64,000 nt of DNA, taken from positions 2,108,001 through 2,172,000 of the forward strand of contig NC_134961.1 in the NCBI RefSeq assembly GCF_965638725.1, read 5' to 3'. Positions 1-38,540 of this stretch are shown here, piece after piece. The notes under the pieces were generated by a model. That model ran no database searches and was not told the origin of the DNA. It saw only the letters and a list, made by a program, of their open reading frames with translations. Positions within the stretch are counted from its first letter, which is position 1. Each line of letters starts with the position of its first letter. The translations under genes were made by a program, and so were the position numbers. The DNA comes from Aptenodytes patagonicus. Taxonomy: Eukaryota > Chordata > Aves > Sphenisciformes > Spheniscidae.

Positions 1-26
1 CACAAACTTCTTCAAGCCTTGGCCAG
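1..26 (+). CDS. NHLRC4: Possible internal exon end of NHLRC4 (partial, left edge)
   Basis: Read in frame 1 this gives HKLLQALAR, a leucine-rich stretch compatible with the coiled coil that opens the next exon. A CAG|GTTTAA donor follows base 26. The exon would end with two bases of a codon, exactly the phase needed by the acceptor before 2521, and the joined codon reads Arg. The same frame stays open to a TGA at 142-144 and still looks helix-forming, so the true exon end could be further right. The piece is too short to prove homology. Phase agreement and the coiled-coil character are the only support. Confidence 0.35.
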
Positions 27-2520
27 GTTTAAGGCGGATGCTTTCAGCTCACTGCAGGCAAGGGTGGACCGAGCACTGTCAGCAAGCGCTGCCAGGGAGG
101 GATGGCAGGCTCTGACCGGCCCCTTGCTGCCTGGTCCTGGCTGACTCTGCTTTTACTCCTGACCCTCTTTGCTTGAGCTGAACTGATAAATGCCACCGTC
201 AACTCCAAACACGGCCTTGCCCAGCTGGGGGGAGCCAGGGTTGAGCGGCGTGGAGGTGGAGAGCGGGGCTGTTCCCAGGAGTCCCGGCTGATCTGCCTCT
301 TCCATCACTGGACCTCAAAGCCTGACATGGCAAAAATGACCAGTCTCCTTTTTGCGAGTGGGGAGACTGAGGCACGCAACCACACAGTGCCCAGGCTGGG
401 AGCACACAGGGAGCCAGCAAAGAAGCAGTGAGACAAGCCAGGAGCCCTGATTCAAGGCATCCCTGTCCCACCCCAGCAGCTGTGTCTCACGCTAAGGGTC
501 GGGTGCAGCTTACCAGTGCCTTTGCCTCTACATGAAAGCCTCAAATCGTCCCTACAGCTGGGTACCATGGGGCTTCTCCTCCCTCTAGCAGGTAGATGGG
601 ACATAGCCTGATCCTGGAGGAAAGGCACCTTCTCTCTAGGCATGAAACCAGCAGGGAATAAAAACTGCGCCTATCAGCCCTTGTCTTGCTGCTTCTGGTT
701 GTCAGCACAAGGAGCTTTTGTGTTTACCCAGACTCAAGGGCAATCGCCCGTCACTAACAACACAATATCCCTCAGCCCCGCTGCCCTGAGCCTGGCGAGG
801 AAGCAGGACGGAGCCGGTGGGAGGGCGGCGCTGCCAGGGAAGGACGAGCAGCCCCCCAGGACATCGGGACAGAGGTACAAGATCTGTTGAGCTGGGCTTG
901 TGGTCACATGTGGTTGTTGGCCTGAGCTGTGCTGGGCACAGCATCGGGGCCCTCTTTCTGGGCTTAGACCTGTGATTGAGCAGCTCAGGCTTGGCTCAGG
1001 ACACACCGTCAAGGGTCTGATGGCAGCTTTGGGTGCCCAGTGCCTGGGAAACGAGGTGGACACTCCTGGTGCTGGGTGTGTGGTGGCTGGCACGTCTGCT
1101 CCCTGGTGGTGACTCAGTTTCCCCATCTGTAAAATCCAGTTTCTTGGATTTTTAGCTGTCCAGCTCTGAAGGAGGACCCTGACAAGCAGTCATGGGGCGG
1201 GGGGCGGCGGAGGGCTTGCTTCCACCGAGCGGGTCTCTGCTGCGGGAGACACAAAGCACAACCACTTCGGGGAAGAAGGTGGCAAAGCTGTTCCCAGGCC
1301 CCAGAACCAGCAGAAATTGGATTCCCTCCGTATTCACACTCATCCTCACAATCACGTATTTGCGTCCGATAGCTCTGCAAGTATTCAGGGGATGATTTTT
1401 AGACAATTGTGGTATTTGCACATGGGAAGGACAATTTGCACCCAGTATGCCTCAGCCCAGCACAGCTTCCTTCAGCTGTGGTTTGGGGAAGCGTTACTTT
1501 TGCAGGCAGTACAGAGCACATGATACCAGGCAATCATGAGACACAGGGCGATAAAGGTGGAGCGGTGGCTTGCAAACAACTCAGAACAGCCAAGTGTGTC
1601 CATTATAATATTAATTATAATCACATTTAAAGCAAAGTTAACTTCTGCCTCTCCAGGAACTTTAATGAGGCCGCATTTATCTTAACACTTCTCTTACCAG
1701 CTCCTGGCTGTGTGCTACGAGCCGTGCTCCAGCCAGCCGCTGGAGAGCACACAGCAGAGCCGGGCTGTCATTTCTGCCCTTTGGGGGACTCATTCCTTAT
1801 GGTTTTAAAACAGAGGGAGAGGGGGGAAAAGAGAAATTGTGGTTCTCATGGTGGCTTTTGTGTCTGAAAAAATTGTGTAGGTTGAACGTGTCCTTCAAAG
1901 CAGTACCTCCCTTCTTCTTCCTGACAAGTTGTTGGCTGTTTCAGGAATAACTTAATTTATTTGGATGGGAAGGGGGCTGCCCTTAGCAAAGACACGTGCT
2001 GGCCAAGTGTGCCATCTGACCCATGTGAGAGTGGAGCCATCCTCAGTGTCTCGAGTGTTAGCATGGACTGAGCATGGTTTGGAGAGATGAGGCTTACAGA
2101 CAATAGGGTTAAGAAGTGTTAAAGGCCTGAGAGAAGCCACTAATCTCAGGAACCGGAGAAGTGGAGATCCCATTCAATGTGCTCACACACAGGGCTCTCC
2201 TTTACATGTAAATCCTCAGGCCAGATCTGGCACCAGCCAAGCTGCCATTGAAGCCGATGGACCTTTTTGGCTGGTTCCTCCAGCTGCAGATCCAGCTCGC
2301 CAACTCTTTCATTTTTGTGCCATGGTCTCTGTTTGTCTTTATATCCTGAGCACGTAATTAGCTGGCAGGGCTATGATCTGGTCTCTGTTGCATCGGAGTG
2401 AATCCAGACTAGCACCAACACCTTGACCCTGGGTAGACAGCAAGCACCTGAGCTCAGAGCACGTCCCCAGAGATGACATCAGGCAGGGACAGTAACGGTC
2501 CTGCTGCTTCCCCCAAACAG
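27..2520 (+). other. Putative NHLRC4 intron
   Basis: No convincing exon was found here. Short open frames occur on both strands but lack flanking splice signals and domain-like sequence. The right end is a good acceptor: a pyrimidine-rich run followed by CAAACAG ending at 2520. A purine/AT-rich stretch near 1600-1640 and 1800-1830 is low complexity. Part of the region could be the 5' flank rather than an intron if the leftmost exon call is wrong. Confidence 0.4.
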
Positions 2521-3661
2521 GGACGAGAGATTTGTCATGGACTACACTCTGGAGACCAGCCAGCAAAAGGAGAAGCTTCTGAAAACCATCTACACCCTCC
2601 AGCTGAAGTCAATCGCCACGCTCCAGACAGCCAGCCCGCTACTGAGCAGCCAGCGTGGCATGGGCATGGTGACACAGCACCAAGTCCACCAGCTGGCAGA
2701 TAAGGCCAAAAGCCTGTGCGGAGATCTGGACAACATTAAGAACCTCCTCCACTATTGCCAGGACGACCTGGTCCGGCGGATCCCCAACCCCACCGGCAGC
2801 CGCTATGGGGGAGTAAGTGGAATCCATTGCTCCCTGGATGGCTCCATCTATGTGACAGCCGAGAGTGCTCCCTGGGTCCACGTCCTCAGCAGCACAGGCC
2901 AAACGCTGCAGTCCCTGCCCTGCCAGCCAATGGGGAAGGAAAGTGGCACTTTCTTGCCAGAAGATGTGACTGTGACTCGGATGGGAATGGTGGCTGTAGC
3001 CGACATGATGAATGGAGCCATCTGGGTCTTCAACCCTCACACCAGCCTCTCCAAGGGGGAATGGGTAAAGATCAGAAAGGTTGGTTCCCCCCGGGGTATT
3101 GGAGTAGACTCCATGGGCAAGATCTTGGTAGCAGACTATGCACAAGGCCAAGTCCACAGCTTTGCCCTGGACCATGCCTTCAAGACACTCAATATCCACT
3201 CAGTCCCCAACCTGCAGGGACCTCGCTACATCAGTCCAGCGCCCAACGGAGGCTTTGTGGTAAGCGAGGAGTGCGGAGACGTCAAGGTCTTCACGAGCAG
3301 CCGTAAGCTCCTCTGCTCCCTCAGCAGCAAATACGGACACCGGTTTGGCAACCCAGCTGGGGTCTGCGTTGACGTGGATGGCAGCATCCTGGTGGCAGAC
3401 GAGCAGCGCCGTACAGTCCACTTGTTCCCAGAGCATGGGGCTCCCATCTGCCTGGTGTCCGCAGGGCTGCGGAGGCCAAACGGCGTGGCTTGCTCCTCCT
3501 TCGGGCACCTCTTTGTGGCAGACGCAGGGGAGAACTGTGTCAAAGTTTTTAAGTACTGCGTGAGACCCCCTTACAGCCCCGCCAACCCTGGGGCACCATG
3601 TGGTGACCCCAGCCTAACACCCAGGCGGGGAGTGGGGTTGGTTCCACTGCAACCCCGCTGA
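2521..3661 (+). CDS. NHLRC4: NHL-repeat protein NHLRC4, terminal coding exon
   Basis: The reading frame is open from the acceptor at 2520, through an ATG at 2537, to the TGA at 3659-3661. Counting from that ATG gives 374 residues. The five codons before the ATG (DERFV) read as coding, so the ATG is probably internal and the protein longer. Residues 1-80 are helical and coiled-coil-like. Six NHL-type units follow at about 91-122, 141-167, 184-212, 228-258, 272-300 and 313-340, each with the pattern P-x-G-V/I followed by hydrophobic-VAD. Six units should close a six-bladed beta-propeller. The C-terminal 35 residues are Pro/Gly-rich. TRIM-NHL proteins share the coil-plus-propeller layout, but no RING or B-box is visible here. 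The symbol is given from the NHL architecture together with its place just before PIGQ and RAB40C. As I recall, the human protein is much shorter. Molecular function is not established. Confidence 0.85.
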
Positions 3662-4140
3662 GCTTTGGGTCTGCTGGTGGGCTGTGAGCTCCACTGCTCC
3701 CACAGCTGGGCATTGTCCCCATACTTGACTGCCTTATTGCCCTCCAGCTTCGCCAGATAGCAGAAGCAAGGACTAGACCAGCTCTGAGTTTCTCGGACCC
3801 ACCAGAGTAGCTAAAGGAGGACCGAGCTACTCAGAACTGGCCACGCGTTGGTGCCTTGGCAAACTTGTTATCACCACGCCCTCGAATCCTCGTGTGTTTT
3901 TGCAAAGATAATAGAAATATTTCTCTTCCCTGCACACCGTTTTTATGTGGCCATGGTTCCACCTTCCTGATGCCAGAGTATGGCTGGAGGGGCAAGGCCA
4001 GGCCGGAGCTGGCAGCCATGGTCTATCTGGCACGCTGGGTTTGCAGCAGACTTCAGGAGAACGGTAGGATGAAGGTAACTCATTCTGTGCTGCATTCCTG
4101 ACCTCTATAGGGAAGCAACAACTACTGCATAGAGTAAATT
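3662..4140. other. NHLRC4 3' UTR / intergenic
   Basis: This is sequence immediately downstream of the NHLRC4 stop. I see no canonical AATAAA within the next few hundred bases, so the end of the transcript cannot be placed. No coding sequence or RNA gene is recognised. Confidence 0.4.
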
Positions 4141-4257
4141 GCATATAGGCGTGTAGAACCGCTCACACCAACGAGCCTGCCCTGCCGTCCTGTCCTCCCC
4201 CCGGAGAGGAGGGCTCAGGGAGCCACAGCCGCTGCCTTTATCAGCAGAGGCCAGGGG
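4141..4257 (+). repeat. 117-bp direct repeat, copy A
   Basis: The sequence starts GCATATAGGCGTGTAGAACC and ends GAGGCCAGGGG. It is repeated in the same orientation at 4644-4760 with only three substitutions and no gaps. At all three differing sites this copy has CG where the other has TG or CA. It does not resemble a transposon family that I recognise. Confidence 0.95.
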
Positions 4258-4439
4258 AAAGCGGGCAGGGTGTGGTGGCAGAGGGAAGGATGTTTTCCTC
4301 TTCCCCCCTCCAACCCTCGGCACGGGCACAGTGCTACACAACTCCTCGGCCTCTGCCGATGTCTGAGACCCGAGTCCAGTCACCACCTCTCATCCCAAAC
4401 GAACCCCCGAGAGGACCCTTTCTCCTTCCTGGCCCTGGA
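4258..4439. other. Unique spacer between repeat copy A and CR1
   Basis: About 180 bp of GC-rich single-copy sequence. No gene or repeat was seen. It matters only because it separates the direct repeat from the CR1 fragment, which argues against a simple target-site duplication. Confidence 0.5.
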
Positions 4440-4643
4440 ACATAGAATCATAGAATCATTAAGGTTGGAAAAGACCTCTAAGATCATCAAGTCCAACCAT
4501 CGACCCAACACCACCATGCCCACTAAACATGTCCCTAAGCACCTCATCTACACATCTGTTAAATACTTCCAGGGATGGGGACTCAACCACTTCCCTGGGC
4601 AGCCTGTTCCAATGTTTAACCACTCTTTCAGTGAAGAAATTTT
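4440..4643 (-). mobile_element. CR1 LINE fragment, 5'-truncated
   Basis: The plus strand begins CATAGAATCATAGAATCATT and continues with the reverse complement of the CR1 3' end. The tandem GATTCTATG tail and the CR1 3' UTR wording, including 'GGTTGGAAAAGACCTC' and 'CAGCCTGTTCCAATG' on the plus strand, are recognisable. The element therefore runs on the minus strand with its 3' tail at 4440, and it is cut off at its 5' end near 4643. CR1 is the main LINE of bird genomes. The fragment is about 200 bp and encodes nothing; the short minus-strand open frame inside it is the usual CR1 remnant. Confidence 0.92.
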
Positions 4644-4760
4644 GCATATAGGCATGTAGAACCGCTCACACCAACGAGCCTGCCCTGCCGTCCTGTCCTC
4701 CCCCTGGAGAGGAGGGCTCAGGGAGCCACAGCTGCTGCCTTTATCAGCAGAGGCCAGGGG
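4644..4760 (+). repeat. 117-bp direct repeat, copy B
   Basis: Second copy of 4141-4257, offset 503 bp. It abuts the truncated 5' end of the CR1 fragment. Differences from copy A are G to A in the tenth-eleventh base region and two C to T changes, all at CpG sites. Confidence 0.95.
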
Positions 4761-5040
4761 CTAAACAAGCACTAAAGACGATGGACACCCTGTGGTGCCC
4801 TCCCAGTCCCCCTCTCCCTGCAGAGCGAGGCAGCCCCGGGAGCGAGCCCAGCAGCAGGGAGGGAGGCTGCGTGGTTTGCAGGAACAGGGATAAGCCTGTC
4901 CCATCCCCTCCCTTCACATGAGCTCCCAGAAAACCAATCTTCGCCCACCTTATTTCCAATTCTGTGGCACCCAACAAAAACAAAACAAAACAAAACAAAA
5001 AACCCCAAACCTTTTCTCTAGCCCACCCCTGCGGGGCCTG
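4761..5040. repeat. Intergenic sequence with an (AAAAC)n tract
   Basis: The sequence is ordinary until 4974, where an A-rich run of AAAAC units extends to about 5005 and is followed by CCCCAAACC. This is a simple repeat. No gene was seen. Confidence 0.6.
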
Positions 5041-5998
5041 CACCCCCCACCTCTGCACCCGCTCTCCCTTCCCACGCGGGACCCCCTCAAGTTGCCCAGC
5101 ATCCTCCCAAGCTCGCTGGCACCCTCGTGGCCCCAGCCCACCGCTGGGTCACAGGAGGGAAGCTCCCGGGCACCGGCGTCTGCACCCATGGGCCTCTGCC
5201 AGGCGGGGGGGCCCGCTGAGGTGGTGGGGATGGGGGACAACCGTGAGGAAAGGCGAGTCCCTGGACTTTGGGGATGGGGGACAGTGGGGTCCCACGAGGA
5301 AAGGCGAGGCCCTGCCCTTGCCCCAGGCCCGGGTGATGGCATGCCTGAGGGCTGGGCGAGCTGGCGTTCCTTATCGGCCAGCTCAGCCGGCAGCCCCGCC
5401 GCCTCGCTCCCGGCCCCGCGGGAAGGCGTCGGGGCGAGCCTCTGGCGAGCAGCGCTGCCGGGTAAGCCGAGGCAGACCGCCACCGCCGCCGCCGCCGCGG
5501 CAGCTGCAGGCCCGTGAGCTGCTCCGGGCCCTCTCCAGGCTGCTGGGCGACGCGGCCTTAAAAACCAGGGAAGAGCGCCGGGCGGGAGAGGGGCACCGGC
5601 ACCGGGCAGCCCCGCAGCGCGGGCGGAACGCGGGAGCCCGGTTCCCGGCGCCGGCCGGGCCCGCCGCGGTGCGCAGCCCGGCGCCGGCGGCGTCTCCGAG
5701 CAACCGGCCCCCGGAAGCGGCCGGCGTGGCGGAGCGGGCGGTAGGCGGCGGGGGCGGCGGGCAGGGCCGGGCCGGGGCGGCGGGGGGAAGCGGGGCGCGC
5801 GGGCTTGCCCGGCCGCGGGGGTCTCGCCGGCCCCGCCTGCCCTCAGCGGCCCGGCCCCGGGGCTCCCTCCCCGCCGAGGCCTGGCTGGGGGTGTTAGCCC
5901 TTACCGGCTGCTTCAGCCCGGGGATAGCCGGGGCTGGGGGCGGCAGCGCAGCGTCCCGTAGGCGTTGTAGGGGCAGCCCGAGGGCCAGGGGGTGGTGA
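5040..5998 (+). promoter_or_regulatory. PIGQ: CpG island, probable PIGQ promoter and noncoding first exon
   Basis: This is very GC-rich and CpG-dense sequence, densest from about 5380 to 5960, in a region that is otherwise moderate in GC. It lies upstream of the first PIGQ coding exon and is the only CpG island between NHLRC4 and PIGQ. A plausible first-exon donor is GGAGCGGGCG|GTAGGC, with GT at 5741-5742. It would splice to an acceptor at 9843 (TTTATTGGCAG). No TATA box is obvious, which suits a broadly expressed biosynthetic gene. Open frames through the island (for example 4964-5998) are composition artefacts. The transcription start cannot be fixed from sequence alone. Confidence 0.6.
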
Positions 5999-8900
5999 TT
6001 AAATCTGCCTTAGACTCGAACGAGGGGTGTCGGGGAGGAGGCATTTCATTGCTGCTGTCTTTCAGCCCGCCCGCGCCCTAAGATCACATTTAAAAACCAC
6101 AAAAAAAAAAAAAAAACAAACCCAAAACCCAAAAGAATGAGGAAGAAGTCGGTGGGCTTTGCAGGGAGAGAGCCCCGCTCCTGCTCCCCCGGGACAGCCG
6201 TGGCCAGCTTGTCAGTGCTTTCTGTATCTATCTCCGGGCCTGGTGGCCCTAAACCCCGTGGAAAGACCTCGGGGTGCTCAGGCGTGGGTTTGCCAAGGGG
6301 GCAGCACCCCTTGGCATGGCCGGTGGCGATGGGGCAGCTTGCATGGTGAGGCCGGGACCAGGTCCCGCTGTTCACCTTTGCTTTTCTGTCTAAAATTCTG
6401 TGATGAATCAGTCCTGGGGTCCTTTCTTCATTTGTTGGTGGCGTTGATGCATTTTAGGCGGTGTCCACTGTTGGTTTTGCTGCGCCCGAGATCGTGGCGT
6501 TGATGCTGTGTGGCATCTCGGGGAAAAGCTGGGGCTTTCCGGCAGAAATGGGCAGATCTGGAAGACTTTAGGCACTTTATGAGCACGGACTAAGCATATT
6601 GGCAGGGTATTTCTGTTAAAATTAGCAGCAGTGAAACAGTTGACTGTGATGACATTTAAAATGTCAACTTTAGACTTCAAACGGTCTGTTGAAATGATTA
6701 AGGTAGGATGCACGACCAGTCGTGCATTTGGGAATACAAGCCCTGCCGCCTGAGCTTCCCAGGCCGGCTCCCTGGTTGCCACCATATGCCGCATTAACAT
6801 ATGAATAGTTGATAGTTTTCAACTATCGAGATATTTTGTACAGCCTGAAAATTGTATCAGAGTCTTCTCTGCCGTATCTGCAGCAGCCAAAGGACAGATG
6901 ACGTGCTTAGGTATTATTTAACCTGAGCTATAGCCAAAGTAGTTAACTGCCTAAAACTAAGTTAATTTAAAAGGTTGGGGAAGGTGTAAGAGGAAAAACT
7001 CACAAACTAGGGAGGATAAGGATGAGAAGTGTTTCTCCTCCATGAGAAGTTTTCCCGGATGACTGTGGCTATCTTTAAAAAAAAATCTCAGTGAAAAATA
7101 AATGTTTGAATTAAGAGTCAGTTGATAATTCTTCTCTGAAATGTCCAATGGATGGACAAACCTTTAAGAAGGACAGTCGTGCAGGGACACTGGAAGTCTC
7201 TTGTAGCAATATTCTCAAACAACTGTGACATCCCTTGAGGAAAAAGAAGAATAAAAATTCAACTTTAAGAAGTTATCTGTCCAATATTACTGGTGGTAGC
7301 CTTGGTAATTAAAATAGAAATACTGAAAAACCCCATTCAATAACTTATTTTCTTCATTTTTCTCTGGGTTCTTTAAAATATCGAGCTCAATTTCTATTTT
7401 TAGAGTATTCAGTTATTGGTAAACTTCACTTGTAAGGTTTTGGTACTGCGATATAGCTAGAATGTTATCACTCTAGCTAAATTTATATTATTTTAAATAA
7501 TTTCTGAGCATATGCATGTATGTACATTCCCGACACGTTCAATCTGTTATTTTTCCTTTCAGAGCCCCTGTATTGATATGACTTATTTCTTTTTCCTGGG
7601 AAGATGTCTGTGGGTCTTACGAGGAAAAAAAAAAGAAAATCCTTTTTCAAACCTAAAGCTAAATCATGAAGCAAATCTCATCTCACCTGATAATGTTTCT
7701 TTAACAATCCGAGTTAGGGAAGGAGGTAGGAGAGGCAGTGCAGGGGAGACCGTTTTGGCCAGTGTCCTTGGACAAACTAGAGTCTTTCTAAAAGAAAAGC
7801 AAAATGTAGGGGATGGTGTTTATTTCAAACTTTAAGAGCCAACCTAATTAATTGTGTCTGTTAGCTGATTTTCACCAAGGTTTCCTATGTGTGTCAGGAA
7901 CAGCTCTTTCAAATAGGATATGTGTGCTTTGTCGCCTTCATGGTCTTCCAAAAAAAAAAAAAAACCAACCCACCAAAAAATACCAGGTCTTAGCTATTTC
8001 AATAGAAGTGAAAAGGAAGCTTGGATGTCTTGGGTTTCAGTCCATTTGGGTCTAATAGTCATTAACCTTTGTCTGGTGAAAGATGACGTTTTTCAGTTGT
8101 ACTGCAAGTCTTTGGCCTTTCCCACGCCTGGTGTCCTGCACCCTCACAGTCTCGAGGTGTCACATCTGCCATTTTTCTACCCTTCCTTTGATACATCTTT
8201 CTGCTTCCCTCTCCCTTCTGCTGGAGGCTTGCAATCCTTCGGAAACACACGTATTATTTGAGGTTCTTCTGAGATCCTGCTTCCTCACAGACTCCACGTC
8301 TCTGAGGTTATCCCCCTGGTCAAGGAGTGAGAGGAGTAAGTCCCTCTGTGGCTTCCAGCTCTCGCTGTGGGCTGGAGGGTCTGTGGGGCAGCGAGGGACA
8401 GCGCTCTCTGCCCTCAGCACCTGTGAACGCTGTCTGCTTCCAGCGGCACGCTGCGAGCAGAATCCCTCACGAGCGCCCTTAACGCCTCTTTGGGGGGAAG
8501 TGTTGGGGTGTGCTTTGCAGTTTTGCAGTAAAAGGGAAAATTCGGTCCCAGGAAAAAAAACATTACTCCTTGCAAACGCAGCAACTGTGGTGCTTTTCCC
8601 GTCGGAGGAGCAAGCTGTGCGCCAAGGAAACTTCACCTTGCTGCCTCGAGGGGCTGACAACTCATCCGTGAGCAGGCATTTCCTACTGCTGAACTTGGCA
8701 GCGCTGTGGGGCTGGGAGTAGGTTAATCACTCGCCTTTGCTGCTTCCCCATCGCTGCCTCCATGCCGTAGCAAATTGCCAGGTGCTGAGGTTTACTAGAT
8801 CAATTGTCCTGTATTAAAAAGAGAGAAAGCCAAAACCACCAGGGACCTCCACGTTGCGCATCCTCTCTACGTGTTATAAATACATTCTGTGTTCCTCTTT

Positions 8901-9843
8901 CCGATTGACTGGGTCCCTCGCAGAGGAGCCAGCCTCGGGGGCCTGCGGAGTTTTCACATCTCTAACAAAGCACTGAAGGACGGGAAAGGACAACAGGCGC
9001 TGGATGCCGACTGTTCTGCGCCAGCGCCCTCCTTACTGCAATTATATTTCTGTTAGAAACCTCCACCTTATTTAAAGAGACATTGTCAACTGCCTCAAAG
9101 CTTCCTTTTTGTAAAAGTTACAAAGCCGTTGAGATGTTTTCTTAATGACACAAAGAAAAATATTGTAGATGAAGAACACTGATAAAGCAGAGATGTTTCT
9201 CCTTTTTTAGGATCTTGTATCTAACAAATTACTACGTAAACTTCAATCAGTTAATCACTGTAGTCCCTTTTGACAAAATTACCGCTTCTGTTTCCAGATG
9301 AGGGGAGTGAGACAAGAGGAGATGAGTGATCTGACCAAGGTTGTTCAGTGAGTTTGTTGCACAGCACAGCTCTGGGTTCCTAGATGGTAAAGGAGACTCT
9401 GAAATTACCTGGCTTTATAGCATAAACCACTATTTGATTGTCAGTAATAGGAGGAAATACTCCCCAGAGGCATCACAGTGTGCTACGATGTAGTCCCTTC
9501 TCTAGGAAGCGCTCAAGCGCATCCAGTGTCAGATCCAAGATCCGAGGCTGGATGGATTCCTGATCTTGGCTGGTCCGACGGGCTGTGCTTATCAGTGTAC
9601 CGTCATGAAAGACTGCTCCAGGACTCGGAGAAGGGCTTTGCTGAGAAACTCCAGGCTTGCCACCCCTCACTTCAAAGACTGTAGATTATCAGGAACCTCC
9701 TAAATACTTCTCTGATGGCGTTAATGCGAGTGGTTGGACTTATTAAAACTTGTTTGGTCCTCCTCCCCGGTGACTTTGGTCAGCTCAGATTTTCCTTGCA
9801 TTTAGTCGCCATTCTCAAGTTTTATTTCTGTGTTTATTGGCAG
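5741..9843 (+). other. PIGQ: PIGQ 5' UTR intron (inferred)
   Basis: No exon-like sequence was found. It contains A-rich tracts at 6102-6135, where runs of A are broken by CCC and CAAACCC, and at 7948-7980. Several open frames of 60-210 codons (for example 8083-8721 on the plus strand) have no domain character and no splice context. Confidence 0.45.
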
Positions 9844-9870
9844 GTGTACCGTTCTTCCAGGATTGCTGCC

Positions 9871-38178
<28,308 letters not shown>

Positions 38179-38540
38179 AGACAGCAAAAGAGCTTGAAAG
38201 ACTTGGTCAGAAAAACATATTGAATCCTAATGCTTTTGGACCAAAGGCATCTCAGAGCCAGCAACTGCTGGATCCCTTTAATTAGATTTTGGTAACATGG
38301 GAGGGGCTGAATTTTTAAAGGCAAGTATTTTTAAACATTATTTTTCAACTTTCCTCTTCCCCTACACTGTGTTTGTGTAATACGCTAATGATTATTTTCG
38401 AAGCAAAAGGTTAAACGCATCAGTGCCTCATGGAACCAGCATTTAGTGTCATCGAGGAAGTACCTCCCGAATGGTTTGATGTTGCATATATCCTTCCATG
38501 TAAGCTCACAGGGCCGTATTAAAACAGTCCTTCGGGTGGT
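38179..38540 (+). other. PIGQ: PIGQ 3' UTR (minimum estimate)
   Basis: Sequence after the stop. The first plausible polyadenylation hexamer is an ATTAAA at 38518-38523, followed by a G/T-containing stretch. It is a variant signal and the UTR could run much further; a canonical AATAAA is not seen until 43852. The open frame starting at 38446 is a chance frame. Confidence 0.3.

Noticed and set aside
2639..3199. 186-codon minus-strand frame opposite NHLRC4
   Set aside because: It is a shadow of the NHL-repeat coding exon, with no recognisable domain.
4459..4647. 62-codon minus-strand frame as a small gene
   Set aside because: It is the usual chance frame within the CR1 3' end.
4964..5998. 344-codon open frame through the PIGQ CpG island
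   Set aside because: It is Ala/Arg/Gly/Pro-rich translation of CpG-island sequence with overlapping frames. No conserved protein was recognised.
8083..8721. 212-codon frame in the PIGQ 5' intron
   Set aside because: It is low in domain character, with an opposing frame also open and no splice context.
9715..9870. N-terminal extension of PIGQ from an ATG at 9715
   Set aside because: It crosses a clear acceptor at 9843 and is intronic. The family N-terminus MVLK begins at 9871 with a good Kozak context.
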